Shown: one piece after another, positions 55,073 through 62,803 of the stretch
Numbering within the stretch: the stretch's first letter is position 1
Layout of the letters: every line of letters begins with the position of its first letter
Assembly: GCA_934444735.1 (NCBI GenBank)
Contig: CAKSDE010000007.1
Span: 61,312 to 125,311, forward strand
Reading direction: 5' to 3'
Source of the DNA: an uncultured Clostridia bacterium
GTDB taxonomy: Bacteria; Bacillota; Clostridia; UBA1381
DNA length: 64,000 nt
Program-made: the position numbers and the translations under genes
The notes under the pieces: model-generated
What the model was told of the DNA's origin: nothing
Seen by the model: only the letters and a program-made list of their open reading frames with translations
The model's database searches: none

Positions 55073-56509
55073 ATGACGAAAAAACTAATCTCTGCCATGC
55101 TGGCTTTTTCTTTGAGTACCGCGATGACAACGGCATTTGCGTTTGATACGGGAGAAACGAGTGCTGAATATGAGTATCTTGATAAGGTGTCGGGATTTGC
55201 TGCCGAAATGTACATAGACGATACCGTTACAAAGGAAGATATTATGAAGATGGGATTTGATAAGCTTTTGGAGCAAAATCCCGATTTGGTTGAGAAGGTT
55301 TTAAAGCTTGGATTTTCAAGCCTTGATGATTACAGTGAATTTTATACATATCCCGAATTTCAGAAGTTTTTAAATGATATGAATCATACCTTTTACGGAA
55401 TCGGAGTGGTAATTCAAAAAGAGGGTGACTATGTAAATATTGTACGCTGTCTTGATGAGGGGAGCGCACAGGCGGCAGGTATTCAAGGGGGCGACAAAAT
55501 AATTTCGATAAACGGCGAGAGCGTTATCGGTGAAACCTTGGATACGGTGCAGTCTTTGATTGTCGGTGAATTGGGAACGGAGGTTAATATAACCGTTCTG
55601 CGAGATGGAACAGAGTATAATTATACGCTTATAAGACGTCCTGTATCAACCGAAACCGTCGGATATTCAATCCTTGAGGGAAATGTTGCATATGTTGAGA
55701 TGCTGAACTTCGCATCAAGTACCGCAGGGGAGTTTGAAGATGTATTGGACGAATTAAAAGGTTTGGGAGTAACGAATATTATACTTGATTTGAGGGATAA
55801 TCCCGGAGGATATTTGTCTGCTGCAATTGAAATAGGAAGAATGATAGTCCCCAAAGGATTGCTTATTCAGACAATGTACCGTCAGGAGGAAAACAATCAG
55901 AACTTTTATTCGGAGCTGGAAAATCCCGAATTTAAATTTGCTGTTTTGGTAAACCAAAATACTGCAAGCTCTGCCGAGATACTTTCTGCTGCAATCCAGG
56001 ATTCGGGCGTGGGCGTATTGGTCGGTCAGCAAACTTTCGGCAAGGCGCTTATACAAGAGATGATAACCCTCCCGGACGGCTGTGCATTTAAGCTCACGAC
56101 CGGAAAATATCTGACAAGAAACGGCAAGGATATTAATAAGGTCGGCATTACACCCGATTACGAAATAACTAATCCGAAACAGCAAATCACAACTTCGAGA
56201 TACACTCAATTTGATTATAAAACAAAATGCCGATTGGGTGATAAAAATGATTTTGTACGTGCCGCAAAAGAGCGACTTTATCTTTTGGGTTACGGAATAA
56301 CGGCAATTAACGATGATTTTAATGATGAGCTTTTTAATGCTGTATTGAAATTCCAGGCAGATTCAGGGCTTTTCGCTTACGGAGTGCTGGATATTACAAC
56401 GCAAACACAGCTTGAAAATAAGTTTGCACAACTGGAAGAAACAGTTGATATGCAGTTCATAAAAGCATATCAGCTATTTGGCGGAACAGAAGAGATGTTA
56501 TATAAATAA
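55073..56509 (+). CDS. ctpA: S41-family C-terminal processing peptidase with PDZ and peptidoglycan-binding domains
   Basis: 478 residues. A signal peptide (LISAMLAFSLSTAMTTAFA) is followed by a PDZ domain (about 100-185, with GSAQAAGIQGGDKIISING) and an S41 protease core. In the core, NTASSAEILSAAIQDS holds the nucleophilic serine and FGKALIQ the lysine. A C-terminal peptidoglycan-binding domain spans about 385-455. It acts outside the membrane on envelope proteins. It ends the operon, followed by a terminator. Confidence 0.93.
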   Translation: MTKKLISAMLAFSLSTAMTTAFAFDTGETSAEYEYLDKVSGFAAEMYIDDTVTKEDIMKMGFDKLLEQNPDLVEKVLKLGFSSLDDYSEFYTYPEFQKFLNDMNHTFYGIGVVIQKEGDYVNIVRCLDEGSAQAAGIQGGDKIISINGESVIGETLDTVQSLIVGELGTEVNITVLRDGTEYNYTLIRRPVSTETVGYSILEGNVAYVEMLNFASSTAGEFEDVLDELKGLGVTNIILDLRDNPGGYLSAAIEIGRMIVPKGLLIQTMYRQEENNQNFYSELENPEFKFAVLVNQNTASSAEILSAAIQDSGVGVLVGQQTFGKALIQEMITLPDGCAFKLTTGKYLTRNGKDINKVGITPDYEITNPKQQITTSRYTQFDYKTKCRLGDKNDFVRAAKERLYLLGYGITAINDDFNDELFNAVLKFQADSGLFAYGVLDITTQTQLENKFAQLEETVDMQFIKAYQLFGGTEEMLYK

Positions 56510-56522
56510 ATTAAAAAACCTA

Positions 56523-56570
56523 AAGAAACTGAGCGTAATATAAAATTATTTTACGCTCAGTTTCTTGTTT
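56523..56570 (+). terminator. ctpA operon terminator
   Basis: AAGAAACTGAGCGTAA (56523-56538) pairs with TTACGCTCAGTTTCTT (56551-56566) over a 12-base loop, with a short T-rich tail. Confidence 0.85.
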
Positions 56571-56663
56571 ATAATTTTAGGATTTTTCGTGTCATTTTGC
56601 CCTCGTTGGAAATACCGACTGTTGAAAAAAATATTATTTTTTTCACAAAAATGTAAAATACGC

Positions 56664-56712
56664 TTGACATTTTACGAAATGTATAGTATACTATACGTAA
56701 AGTTAACTTTAC
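56664..56712 (+). promoter_or_regulatory. Strong promoter overlaid by two 16-bp palindromes (Xre operator candidates)
   Basis: TTGACA (56664-56669) and TATACT (56687-56692) are 17 bases apart. GTATAGTATACTATAC (56681-56696) is a perfect palindrome covering the -10 box, and GTAAAGTTAACTTTAC (56697-56712) is a second perfect palindrome immediately next to it at the transcription start. Both would suit an Xre-type dimer, most simply the regulator encoded just downstream. Confidence 0.85.
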
Positions 56713-56734
56713 AATATATGGTATGGAGGCGATT

Positions 56735-56938
56735 GTGATTAAAAATATTATAGCGCAACTCAGAAAAGAGCGGGGGATAACACAACAGGAATTAGCAGAT
56801 ATGGTCAGCGTAACGCGCCAGACCATCATTTCTCTGGAAAATGGAAAATATAACCCGTCAATCAATCTGGCATATAAAATAGCAAAGAGATTTGATAAAA
56901 CTATTGAAGAAATATTCGTTTTTGAGGAGGAGTTTTAA
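56735..56938 (+). CDS. Small Xre/HTH_3 transcriptional regulator
   Basis: 67 residues, almost entirely one Cro/C1 helix-turn-helix domain: LRKERGITQQELADMVSVTR for helices 1-3 and then QTIISLENGKYNPSINLAYKI. GTG 56735 follows GGAGG (56725-56729). Similar small regulators occur beside a short membrane protein in many Firmicutes. It probably represses its own promoter through the palindromes at 56681-56712. Confidence 0.92.
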   Translation: MIKNIIAQLRKERGITQQELADMVSVTRQTIISLENGKYNPSINLAYKIAKRFDKTIEEIFVFEEEF

Positions 56939-57328
56939 TTGAGCAAGAAAAAATTTATAGTATCGACAATAATAACAGCATGTCTATCTGTAGGAATGAT
57001 ATTGCTAAGAGAGAATGAATTTATAAGCAATATGGGAGTTGCGCTTTTGGCAGTAACCATCGCGCGGCTTATAAAACTGCTGCCTATATTTTTAAATAAA
57101 GAAAAATATAAAGAATATATTATAGCAAACAAAGATGAGAGAAATGTACATTTGGCAAGAAAGAGTCAATCATATGCTTTTTGGATAACTCTTATAGCTG
57201 AAACCGTTTTACTTATTATTCTGGGAGTTTTGAAAAAAACATACTATGCTAATTTGATAGCGTATGTAATGTGTTTTGAACTGGCAGTATATCTTGTTAC
57301 ATACTATATATTAAAAGCAAGAGATTAA
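56939..57328 (+). CDS. Small four-helix membrane protein paired with the Xre regulator
   Basis: 129 residues with four predicted transmembrane helices and a conserved-looking cytoplasmic loop NKEKYKEYIIANKDERNVHL between helices 2 and 3, the signature of DUF2178-like partners of YozG-type regulators. TTG start directly after the regulator stop, with AGGAGGAG upstream. Its role is unknown; the genetic pairing suggests a stress- or signal-responsive module. Confidence 0.8.
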   Translation: MSKKKFIVSTIITACLSVGMILLRENEFISNMGVALLAVTIARLIKLLPIFLNKEKYKEYIIANKDERNVHLARKSQSYAFWITLIAETVLLIILGVLKKTYYANLIAYVMCFELAVYLVTYYILKARD

Positions 57329-57341
57329 AAATGCATATATT

Positions 57342-57569
57342 TGGGGATGAAAAAAACTCTGGAACACAAGAAAAGAAGTAAAAAGCACACACATTATTGA
57401 AAATATAATTGTTACGTTTTAGTTTTATTTGAATAGAAAAATCAAAAATATGATTTTTTTCTTGCCATCAACAAACTTCGCCACTCGACGTACCCATGTA
57501 CGCCGTTGGGTACCCCAAAGCTAAAGCTTTGGCTCAGTTTGTTAATTCCAAAGCTTTTTTCAATCCCCT
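57342..57569. repeat. MITE-like structured element, copy B
   Basis: Left end GGGGATGAAAAAAACTCTGGAA from 57343 and right end TTCCAAAGCTTTTTTCAATCCCC to 57568 form imperfect terminal inverted repeats like those of copy A. The inner hairpin (57436-57460) and the 74-base core (57470-57543) are both present. The core differs from copy A at seven positions by my count, and its outer stem AACAAAC/GTTTGTT and CCAAAGC/GCTTTGG hairpin are intact. The left half is unrelated in length and sequence between copies. It fills the gap between the membrane protein and the araC-type gene. Confidence 0.85.
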
Positions 57570-57610
57570 CTGAAAGCAAATAATGAAAAAAACAATTGAT
57601 TTTTCCTCCA

Positions 57611-58561
57611 TCAAGAATGTTTTTTCTTGTAAGCGGCAGGCGAAAGACCTGTATACTTTTTAAAAAGCCTGGAGAAGTAATGCGAGTTATGTATACCGAC
57701 GCAGTTTGCGGCCTCACTGACGCATAGATTTGTTCCTTTTAAGAGATTACAGGCGGTATTTATGCGATATTCGATTATCATTTCTTTCGGACTTTTTCCT
57801 GTTTCTTTTTTAAAAAGGCGGCTGAAATATTCGGGCGATAAATTGAATCTGTCCGCCAAGGATTGAACGCTGATGTCTTTATCGTAATGAAAGCGGATAT
57901 AATTTTCAGCATCACGAATATAGATGTTTTCTGAAAAATAATCAATTTCATGGGTATCGTAATTGTGAATGTCATATTTCGGTTCGGCATTTAAGCGCGT
58001 GTCCGAGTCGGCATATAATGTACTGAAAAAAGTGTATAGCTTTGAAACGGTAAGAATTTTTCCCGATGAGGAACTGTCATTTACCGATGTTATTATATCA
58101 TCAATCGCTTTTTCGGTCTTTTCCGGGTTAGGGCAGGTATATATCGGATATTCACGCGATATTCCCAAATTTTTTAAATACAGCTCGGTCTGTGTACCGT
58201 AAATCCCGAGCCACAGATTGCTCCATAACGTATTTTCATATGCTTTATAATAGATTTTTTCATGCGGATACATACAAAAAAGCTGCCCCGCGCAAAGTGT
58301 ATAGTGCTTATTGTTTAATGTAACAAGAGCCTTGCCGGATTTAACAAACACAAGCAAAAAATGCTCTCTCACCTGCGGGCCGTAGCTGTGATTTTCGGTA
58401 TTGATTCTTTTTCCGCAATAATACATATTAAGCTCTGACGGCAATGTATAACAAAACCTTTTTTCAATATATCGATCCATAAAAATCTCCATTCCGCCGC
58501 AATATGTCGGCACAAACAGTAATTCCAAGTTTCTTTTATTCGTATGGAAAGAAACGTTCAT
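57611..58561 (-). CDS. AraC-family transcriptional regulator
   Basis: 316 residues. The N-terminal cupin-like sensor domain (about 45-145, with GKALVTLNNKHYTLCAGQLF) is followed by two helix-turn-helix motifs at the C-terminus: DISVQSLADRFNLSPEYFSRLFKK then VSEAANCVGIHNSHYFSRLFKK. ATG 58561 follows AGGAAGG. It is divergent from the sugar-acid operon and most likely activates it in response to a sugar or sugar acid. Confidence 0.92.
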   Translation of the reverse strand: MNVSFHTNKRNLELLFVPTYCGGMEIFMDRYIEKRFCYTLPSELNMYYCGKRINTENHSYGPQVREHFLLVFVKSGKALVTLNNKHYTLCAGQLFCMYPHEKIYYKAYENTLWSNLWLGIYGTQTELYLKNLGISREYPIYTCPNPEKTEKAIDDIITSVNDSSSSGKILTVSKLYTFFSTLYADSDTRLNAEPKYDIHNYDTHEIDYFSENIYIRDAENYIRFHYDKDISVQSLADRFNLSPEYFSRLFKKETGKSPKEMIIEYRINTACNLLKGTNLCVSEAANCVGIHNSHYFSRLFKKYTGLSPAAYKKKHS

Positions 58562-58580
58562 GTTAATCCTTCCTAAAAAA

Positions 58581-58609
58581 ATTATAACATATAAATTTTT
58601 AAAAGTCAA
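58581..58609 (-). promoter_or_regulatory. Promoter for the AraC-type regulator gene
   Basis: On the minus strand TTGACT (plus 58604-58609) and TATAAT (plus 58581-58586), 17-base spacer, about 20 bases before the ATG. Confidence 0.8.
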
Positions 58610-58610
58610 G

Positions 58611-58668
58611 TTTGTGTATGAATAAGTCATATTTGTATATTGAATATGATTCTGTTATATTGTATGAT
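58611..58668 (+). promoter_or_regulatory. Sugar-acid operon promoter with 21-bp-spaced direct repeats
   Basis: TTGAAT (58640-58645) and TATGAT (58663-58668) are 17 bases apart. Upstream, TTTGTGTATGAATA (58611-58624) and TTTGTATATTGAATA (58632-58646) are direct repeats whose starts are 21 bases apart; the second covers the -35 box. Two helical turns is the classic spacing of AraC half-sites (as in araI1-I2), so this is a likely activator site. Confidence 0.75.
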
Positions 58669-58706
58669 AACTTATAGAAAACGTAATAATTTGAAGGAGT
58701 GAAATC

Positions 58707-60401
58707 ATGTTAAATAATTACTCAAAAGAATGGAAAAAGCGCGGCGACAGAACCGGACTCATAAGAAATGCATTGCTAAAATCCATGGGATATACCGATG
58801 CGGATATTGAAAAGCCCATAATCGGGATAATCAATACATGGGCGGAAACAAACCCCGGGCATATACACTTCCGACAGCTGTCGGAGGCGGTAAAACGCGG
58901 AGTATGGGCAGCGGGAGGATTTCCTCTTGAGGTCAATACAATGTCGATATGCGAGGTGTTTTTCGACATCTCCAGCCTTGTCTACAGAAATCTTTTGTCG
59001 ATAACCACGGAAGAACTTATAGCGCGGCATCCGTTTGACGGTGTGGTGTTGATAGGCGGATGCGACAAAAATGTTCCGGCACAGCTTATGGCTGCCGTAT
59101 CGGCGAATAAGCCGACAATATACCTGCCCGGCGGTGCGATGCTCCCGGGAAATTACAAAGGCAAGACTCTCGCCTGCGGAACAGACAGTTTTTATCTGTA
59201 TAATGACTATACTTCGGGAAAGATTACTCTTGAGGAGATGACCAAACACGAGGGGTGTCTTTACGGAAGTGCCGGCGCCTGCCCGATTATGGGGACGGCG
59301 AATACCTGCCAGACAGTGACCGAAGCTTTGGGAATTGCGCTCCCCAATTCAGCGTCTTGCCTGGGTGTTTCGGCGGAAAAACTCAGAATAAGCGAGGAAA
59401 CCGGAAGAAGAGCGGTTGAGCTTGTAAAAGATGATATAAAGTGTCTGGATATTATAAACAGAAAATCAATCGAAAATGCGATTCGGGTTCTGATGGCAAC
59501 GGGCGGCTCGACAAATCTGATTATTCATTTAATCGCTATCGCAAGACGCGCCAATATTGATCTGAAGCTTGACGACTTTGAGCGCATAAGCAAAGAAACA
59601 CCGGTTCTGGTTAATGTTAAGCCGCACGGTACGGAAAATGTGGGAATGGGATTCCATAACGCCGGAGGCGTGGCATCATTGATGAAAGAAATGGAGGATA
59701 TGCTCGACGGTGACTGTCTTACGGTTACGGGTAAAACGGTGCGTGAAAACTTGGCGGATATCGATATGCCGTATGATAAAAATACGATCCGTCCGCTGGA
59801 TAATCCGATTGAGGAAAAAGGCGGAATTGCCGTTTTATACGGAAATCTTGCACCAAACGGCGCTGTGATAAAAAGAAGTGCCGCAAGTCCCGAGCTTATG
59901 AATCACAGAGGCCCTGCGAAAGTCTTTGAGGATTTGGCAGAATGTCAGAAATATCTTCTTGATGAAAATTCGGATGTAACTCCTGATATGGTTATAATCC
60001 TGCGCGGATACGGTCCTGTGGGCGCACCGGGAATGCCGGAAAACGGAAACTTTATGCCGCTGCCGCCAAAACTTAACAAAATGGGTATTAATGACTTTGT
60101 CAGAATTACAGACGCAAGAATGTCGGGCGGCTGTTTCGGAACGCAAGTGCTGCATGTTGCACCCGAGAGCGCTGTCGGCGGACCTTTGGCGGCTGTGCGT
60201 GACGGAGATATAATTCATCTTGACGTTGACAGAAATTTGATTGAAGTTGAAATTTCCGATGAAGAAATGAAAAAACGCTTGAGTGAATTTAAGCCCAAAG
60301 AGCACAAGGATGTAAAAAGAGGATTTGTACGCAACTTCATAGATAACGTAACACAGGCAGATGAAGGCTGCGATTTAACATATATGCAGTATAAAGAATA
60401 A
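58707..60401 (+). CDS. IlvD/Edd-family sugar-acid dehydratase
   Basis: 564 residues. Iron-sulfur ligands are in IGGCDKNVPAQLM and GACPIMGTANTCQ, with LMATGGSTNLIIHL and the C-terminal ARMSGGCFGTQVLHVAPES. Features such as YLPGGAMLPGNYKGK and the gene context point to a sugar-acid dehydratase (arabinonate/xylonate/gluconate type) rather than the branched-chain amino acid enzyme. It should convert an aldonate to a 2-keto-3-deoxy-acid. First gene of the AraC-controlled operon. The exact sugar acid cannot be told. Confidence 0.88.
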   Translation: MLNNYSKEWKKRGDRTGLIRNALLKSMGYTDADIEKPIIGIINTWAETNPGHIHFRQLSEAVKRGVWAAGGFPLEVNTMSICEVFFDISSLVYRNLLSITTEELIARHPFDGVVLIGGCDKNVPAQLMAAVSANKPTIYLPGGAMLPGNYKGKTLACGTDSFYLYNDYTSGKITLEEMTKHEGCLYGSAGACPIMGTANTCQTVTEALGIALPNSASCLGVSAEKLRISEETGRRAVELVKDDIKCLDIINRKSIENAIRVLMATGGSTNLIIHLIAIARRANIDLKLDDFERISKETPVLVNVKPHGTENVGMGFHNAGGVASLMKEMEDMLDGDCLTVTGKTVRENLADIDMPYDKNTIRPLDNPIEEKGGIAVLYGNLAPNGAVIKRSAASPELMNHRGPAKVFEDLAECQKYLLDENSDVTPDMVIILRGYGPVGAPGMPENGNFMPLPPKLNKMGINDFVRITDARMSGGCFGTQVLHVAPESAVGGPLAAVRDGDIIHLDVDRNLIEVEISDEEMKKRLSEFKPKEHKDVKRGFVRNFIDNVTQADEGCDLTYMQYKE

Positions 60402-60449
60402 TTGGAAAAATAACGTTTTACAAATAAAATGAAAAAAGGAGTAAATAAA

Positions 60450-61361
60450 ATGAGTTATACGCAAATACAGGGAATATGTCCGATAATCGCCGCACCGTTT
60501 GATGAAAACGGCGAGGGGGATTATGTAAGCTTGGATAAATTGGTAAGATACTTGATTAAAGGCGGCTGCGGTGCGGTCACACTGTTCGGCATTGCCGGAG
60601 AATACTACAAGCTGACCGATGATGAGCGCGAAAAAATGGTTGAAGTGACGGTAAAAGCCGCAAAAGAAGAGGGCGGCAAGACGATTATTTCTGTAACAGA
60701 CCATGCTACGGAGGTTGCCGTAAAGCGTGCGCAGTATTTTGAAAAAATGGGCGCAGACTGTCTTATGCTTTTACCGCCGTTTTTCTTAAAGCCGGGTGCG
60801 GGATATTTATATAAGCATATGAAATCTATCGCAAACGCTGTTAAGATACCGATCATGGCGCAGTACGCACCGGAGCAGACGGGAGTTGCAATTGCACCCG
60901 AAACCTTCTGCAAGCTTGAAAAAGAATGCCCGAATATGATTTACTATAAGATTGAGTGCAAACCGGCAGGTCCGTATGTTACGAATTTAATGAAGCTTAC
61001 CGATAACAAAATGAAAATATTTGTCGGTAATGCGGGATTTCAGATTATCGAATGCATGGACAGGGGTGCAATCGGTGCAATGCCGGGCTGTTCAATGTTT
61101 GATGTGTATATCGATATCTACAATAATTATGTAAACGGCAACAGGGAAAAGGCAATCGAGATTCATAATCTCCTGCTTCCGATGCTTAACCATATACGTC
61201 AGAATGTAGAACAGATTATATCATTTGAAAAGCGAATTTTAAAACGCCGCGGAATCATCGCGTCAGATTATTGCCGCAAGCCGTCATATGATACCGATGA
61301 ATACTTTGATAAGCTTTTTGACGAGTTTTACAAGGTACTCTCAGAAAAATACGGGTGGTGA
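60450..61361 (+). CDS. DapA-family (dihydrodipicolinate synthase-like) lyase/dehydratase
   Basis: 303 residues, TIM barrel of the class I aldolase type. MAQYAPEQTGV holds the tyrosine and YYKIECKP the Schiff-base lysine. GIAGEYYKLTDDER replaces the GTTGExxxL of true DapA. In sugar-acid operons this family either cleaves or dehydrates 2-keto-3-deoxy-aldonates. It follows the dehydratase by 48 bases with AAAAGGAG before ATG 60450. It probably acts on the dehydratase product. Confidence 0.88.
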   Translation: MSYTQIQGICPIIAAPFDENGEGDYVSLDKLVRYLIKGGCGAVTLFGIAGEYYKLTDDEREKMVEVTVKAAKEEGGKTIISVTDHATEVAVKRAQYFEKMGADCLMLLPPFFLKPGAGYLYKHMKSIANAVKIPIMAQYAPEQTGVAIAPETFCKLEKECPNMIYYKIECKPAGPYVTNLMKLTDNKMKIFVGNAGFQIIECMDRGAIGAMPGCSMFDVYIDIYNNYVNGNREKAIEIHNLLLPMLNHIRQNVEQIISFEKRILKRRGIIASDYCRKPSYDTDEYFDKLFDEFYKVLSEKYGW

Positions 61362-61365
61362 TATT

Positions 61366-62124
61366 ATGAAAAAAGTCGCATTTGTAACAGGCGGCGGAAC
61401 GGGAATCGGGCAGGGGATTTCGATTGAATTGGCAAAAGCCGGCTATGATGTTGCATTTTCGTATTGCGGAAGTGTTGACGGTAAAAATAAGACCGTAAAA
61501 GAGATTGAAAAGCTCGGCGGAAAAGCTCTTGCATTAAAAGCGGATCTGAGCAAAATCGATGAAATTGACAGAATGTTTGAAGAGTTTGCAAGTACGTTTT
61601 CACGTCTTGATTTGTTCGTAAATAATGCAGGGATAACCGAAAAGTCCGATTTTTTACATACCACCCCCGAGCTTTTTGATAAGATATGTGCTGTGGATTA
61701 CAGAGGTGCGTTCTTCTGTATGCAAAGAGCGGCACAGATCATGGTTGACAAAAGCATTAATGGAAATATTGTGCTTATATCATCGAATAATGCGATTGCG
61801 CACTTTGCCGATGTGTCGGTGTATGCCTCGGCAAAGGCGGCTGCGGGGAAGATGGCGGAACACGCGGCAATAGAGCTTGCACAGTTCGGAATACGCGTAA
61901 ATACCGTTGCTCCCGGCTGGACCGATACCGGAGCCGCGCGTCTTGACGCTAAAGAAGAAACATACTACAAAATCCCCTTAAAAAAATGGGCAACGGTTGA
62001 AGAAATAGGAAAAACCGTTATCTTTCTGGATTCTCCGGCTGCTGCGTCAATTACCGGGACGACAATAATTATGGACAACGGCGCAGTACTTCTTTCGGAT
62101 AAAAGAGAACGGTACGGATTTTAA
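61366..62124 (+). CDS. SDR-family oxidoreductase
   Basis: 252 residues. NAD(P)-binding TGGGTGIGQGISIELA, NNAGI near residue 88, SS in LISSNNAI and VYASAKAAAG (Tyr-x3-Lys). The end VLLSDKRERYGF is not the usual FabG ending. In this operon it may oxidise a sugar to its lactone or reduce a keto-acid intermediate. ATG 61366 lies four bases after the previous stop with GGTGGTG upstream. Confidence 0.88.
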   Translation: MKKVAFVTGGGTGIGQGISIELAKAGYDVAFSYCGSVDGKNKTVKEIEKLGGKALALKADLSKIDEIDRMFEEFASTFSRLDLFVNNAGITEKSDFLHTTPELFDKICAVDYRGAFFCMQRAAQIMVDKSINGNIVLISSNNAIAHFADVSVYASAKAAAGKMAEHAAIELAQFGIRVNTVAPGWTDTGAARLDAKEETYYKIPLKKWATVEEIGKTVIFLDSPAAASITGTTIIMDNGAVLLSDKRERYGF

Positions 62125-62146
62125 GAGATGGGGCGTGAGTATTAAA

Positions 62147-62803
62147 ATGAACAGTGAGATTATAAAAAAAATAGAAGAGAAAAAAATCATAGTCATTGTG
62201 CGCGGAGTGGAAAAAAATAAGCTCATACCGCTTGCGGAGGCTATGTATAAGGGCGGAATACGTTTTTTGGAAATTACCTACAGCGCCGATAAAAAGGTAA
62301 GCGATGAAGAAACCACGGAGAATATAAAAATGCTCTCGGAGCATTTCGGGGGCAGAATGTATATCGGTGCGGGAACGGTGCTTACAGAGGAGCAGGTTGC
62401 GCTTACAAAAAAAGCAGGCGGACAGTTTATTATTTCGCCCGATACGGTTCCCGAGGTCATAAGAAAAACGAAGGAACTCGGCATGATTTCTATCCCGGGT
62501 GCTGTTACTCCGAGCGAAATAACAACAGCGGTAAAATCGGGCGCGGATTTTGTAAAACTGTTTCCTGCCAACAATCTCGGTGCGGCTTATATAAAAGCGA
62601 TAACAGCACCTCTTTGCAATGTAAAATTGCTTGCTGTCGGCGGAATTGACGAGAACAATATGCCGGAATACTTAAAAGCAGGGGTTTGCGGATTCGGCAT
62701 CGGCGGAAATATTGTAAAAAAGCAGCTTATAGATGCAGGGGACTTTGCGGCAATAGAAAAGCTTGCGGAAAAATATGTGTTACAGGCAGGAAATGAGCAA
62801 TGA
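62147..62803 (+). CDS. 2-keto-3-deoxy-6-phosphogluconate/galactonate aldolase (Eda/DgoA family)
   Basis: 218 residues, class I aldolase. IVRGVEKNKLIPL, RFLEITYS (catalytic glutamate), GAGTVLTEEQV, FVKLFPANNLGAAYIKAI (Schiff-base lysine) and GGIDENNMPEYL. It splits the phosphorylated 2-keto-3-deoxy-acid into pyruvate and glyceraldehyde 3-phosphate. ATG 62147 has better spacing than GTG 62135. Its stop overlaps the kinase start (ATGA), so the two make a functional pair. Confidence 0.92.
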   Translation: MNSEIIKKIEEKKIIVIVRGVEKNKLIPLAEAMYKGGIRFLEITYSADKKVSDEETTENIKMLSEHFGGRMYIGAGTVLTEEQVALTKKAGGQFIISPDTVPEVIRKTKELGMISIPGAVTPSEITTAVKSGADFVKLFPANNLGAAYIKAITAPLCNVKLLAVGGIDENNMPEYLKAGVCGFGIGGNIVKKQLIDAGDFAAIEKLAEKYVLQAGNEQ

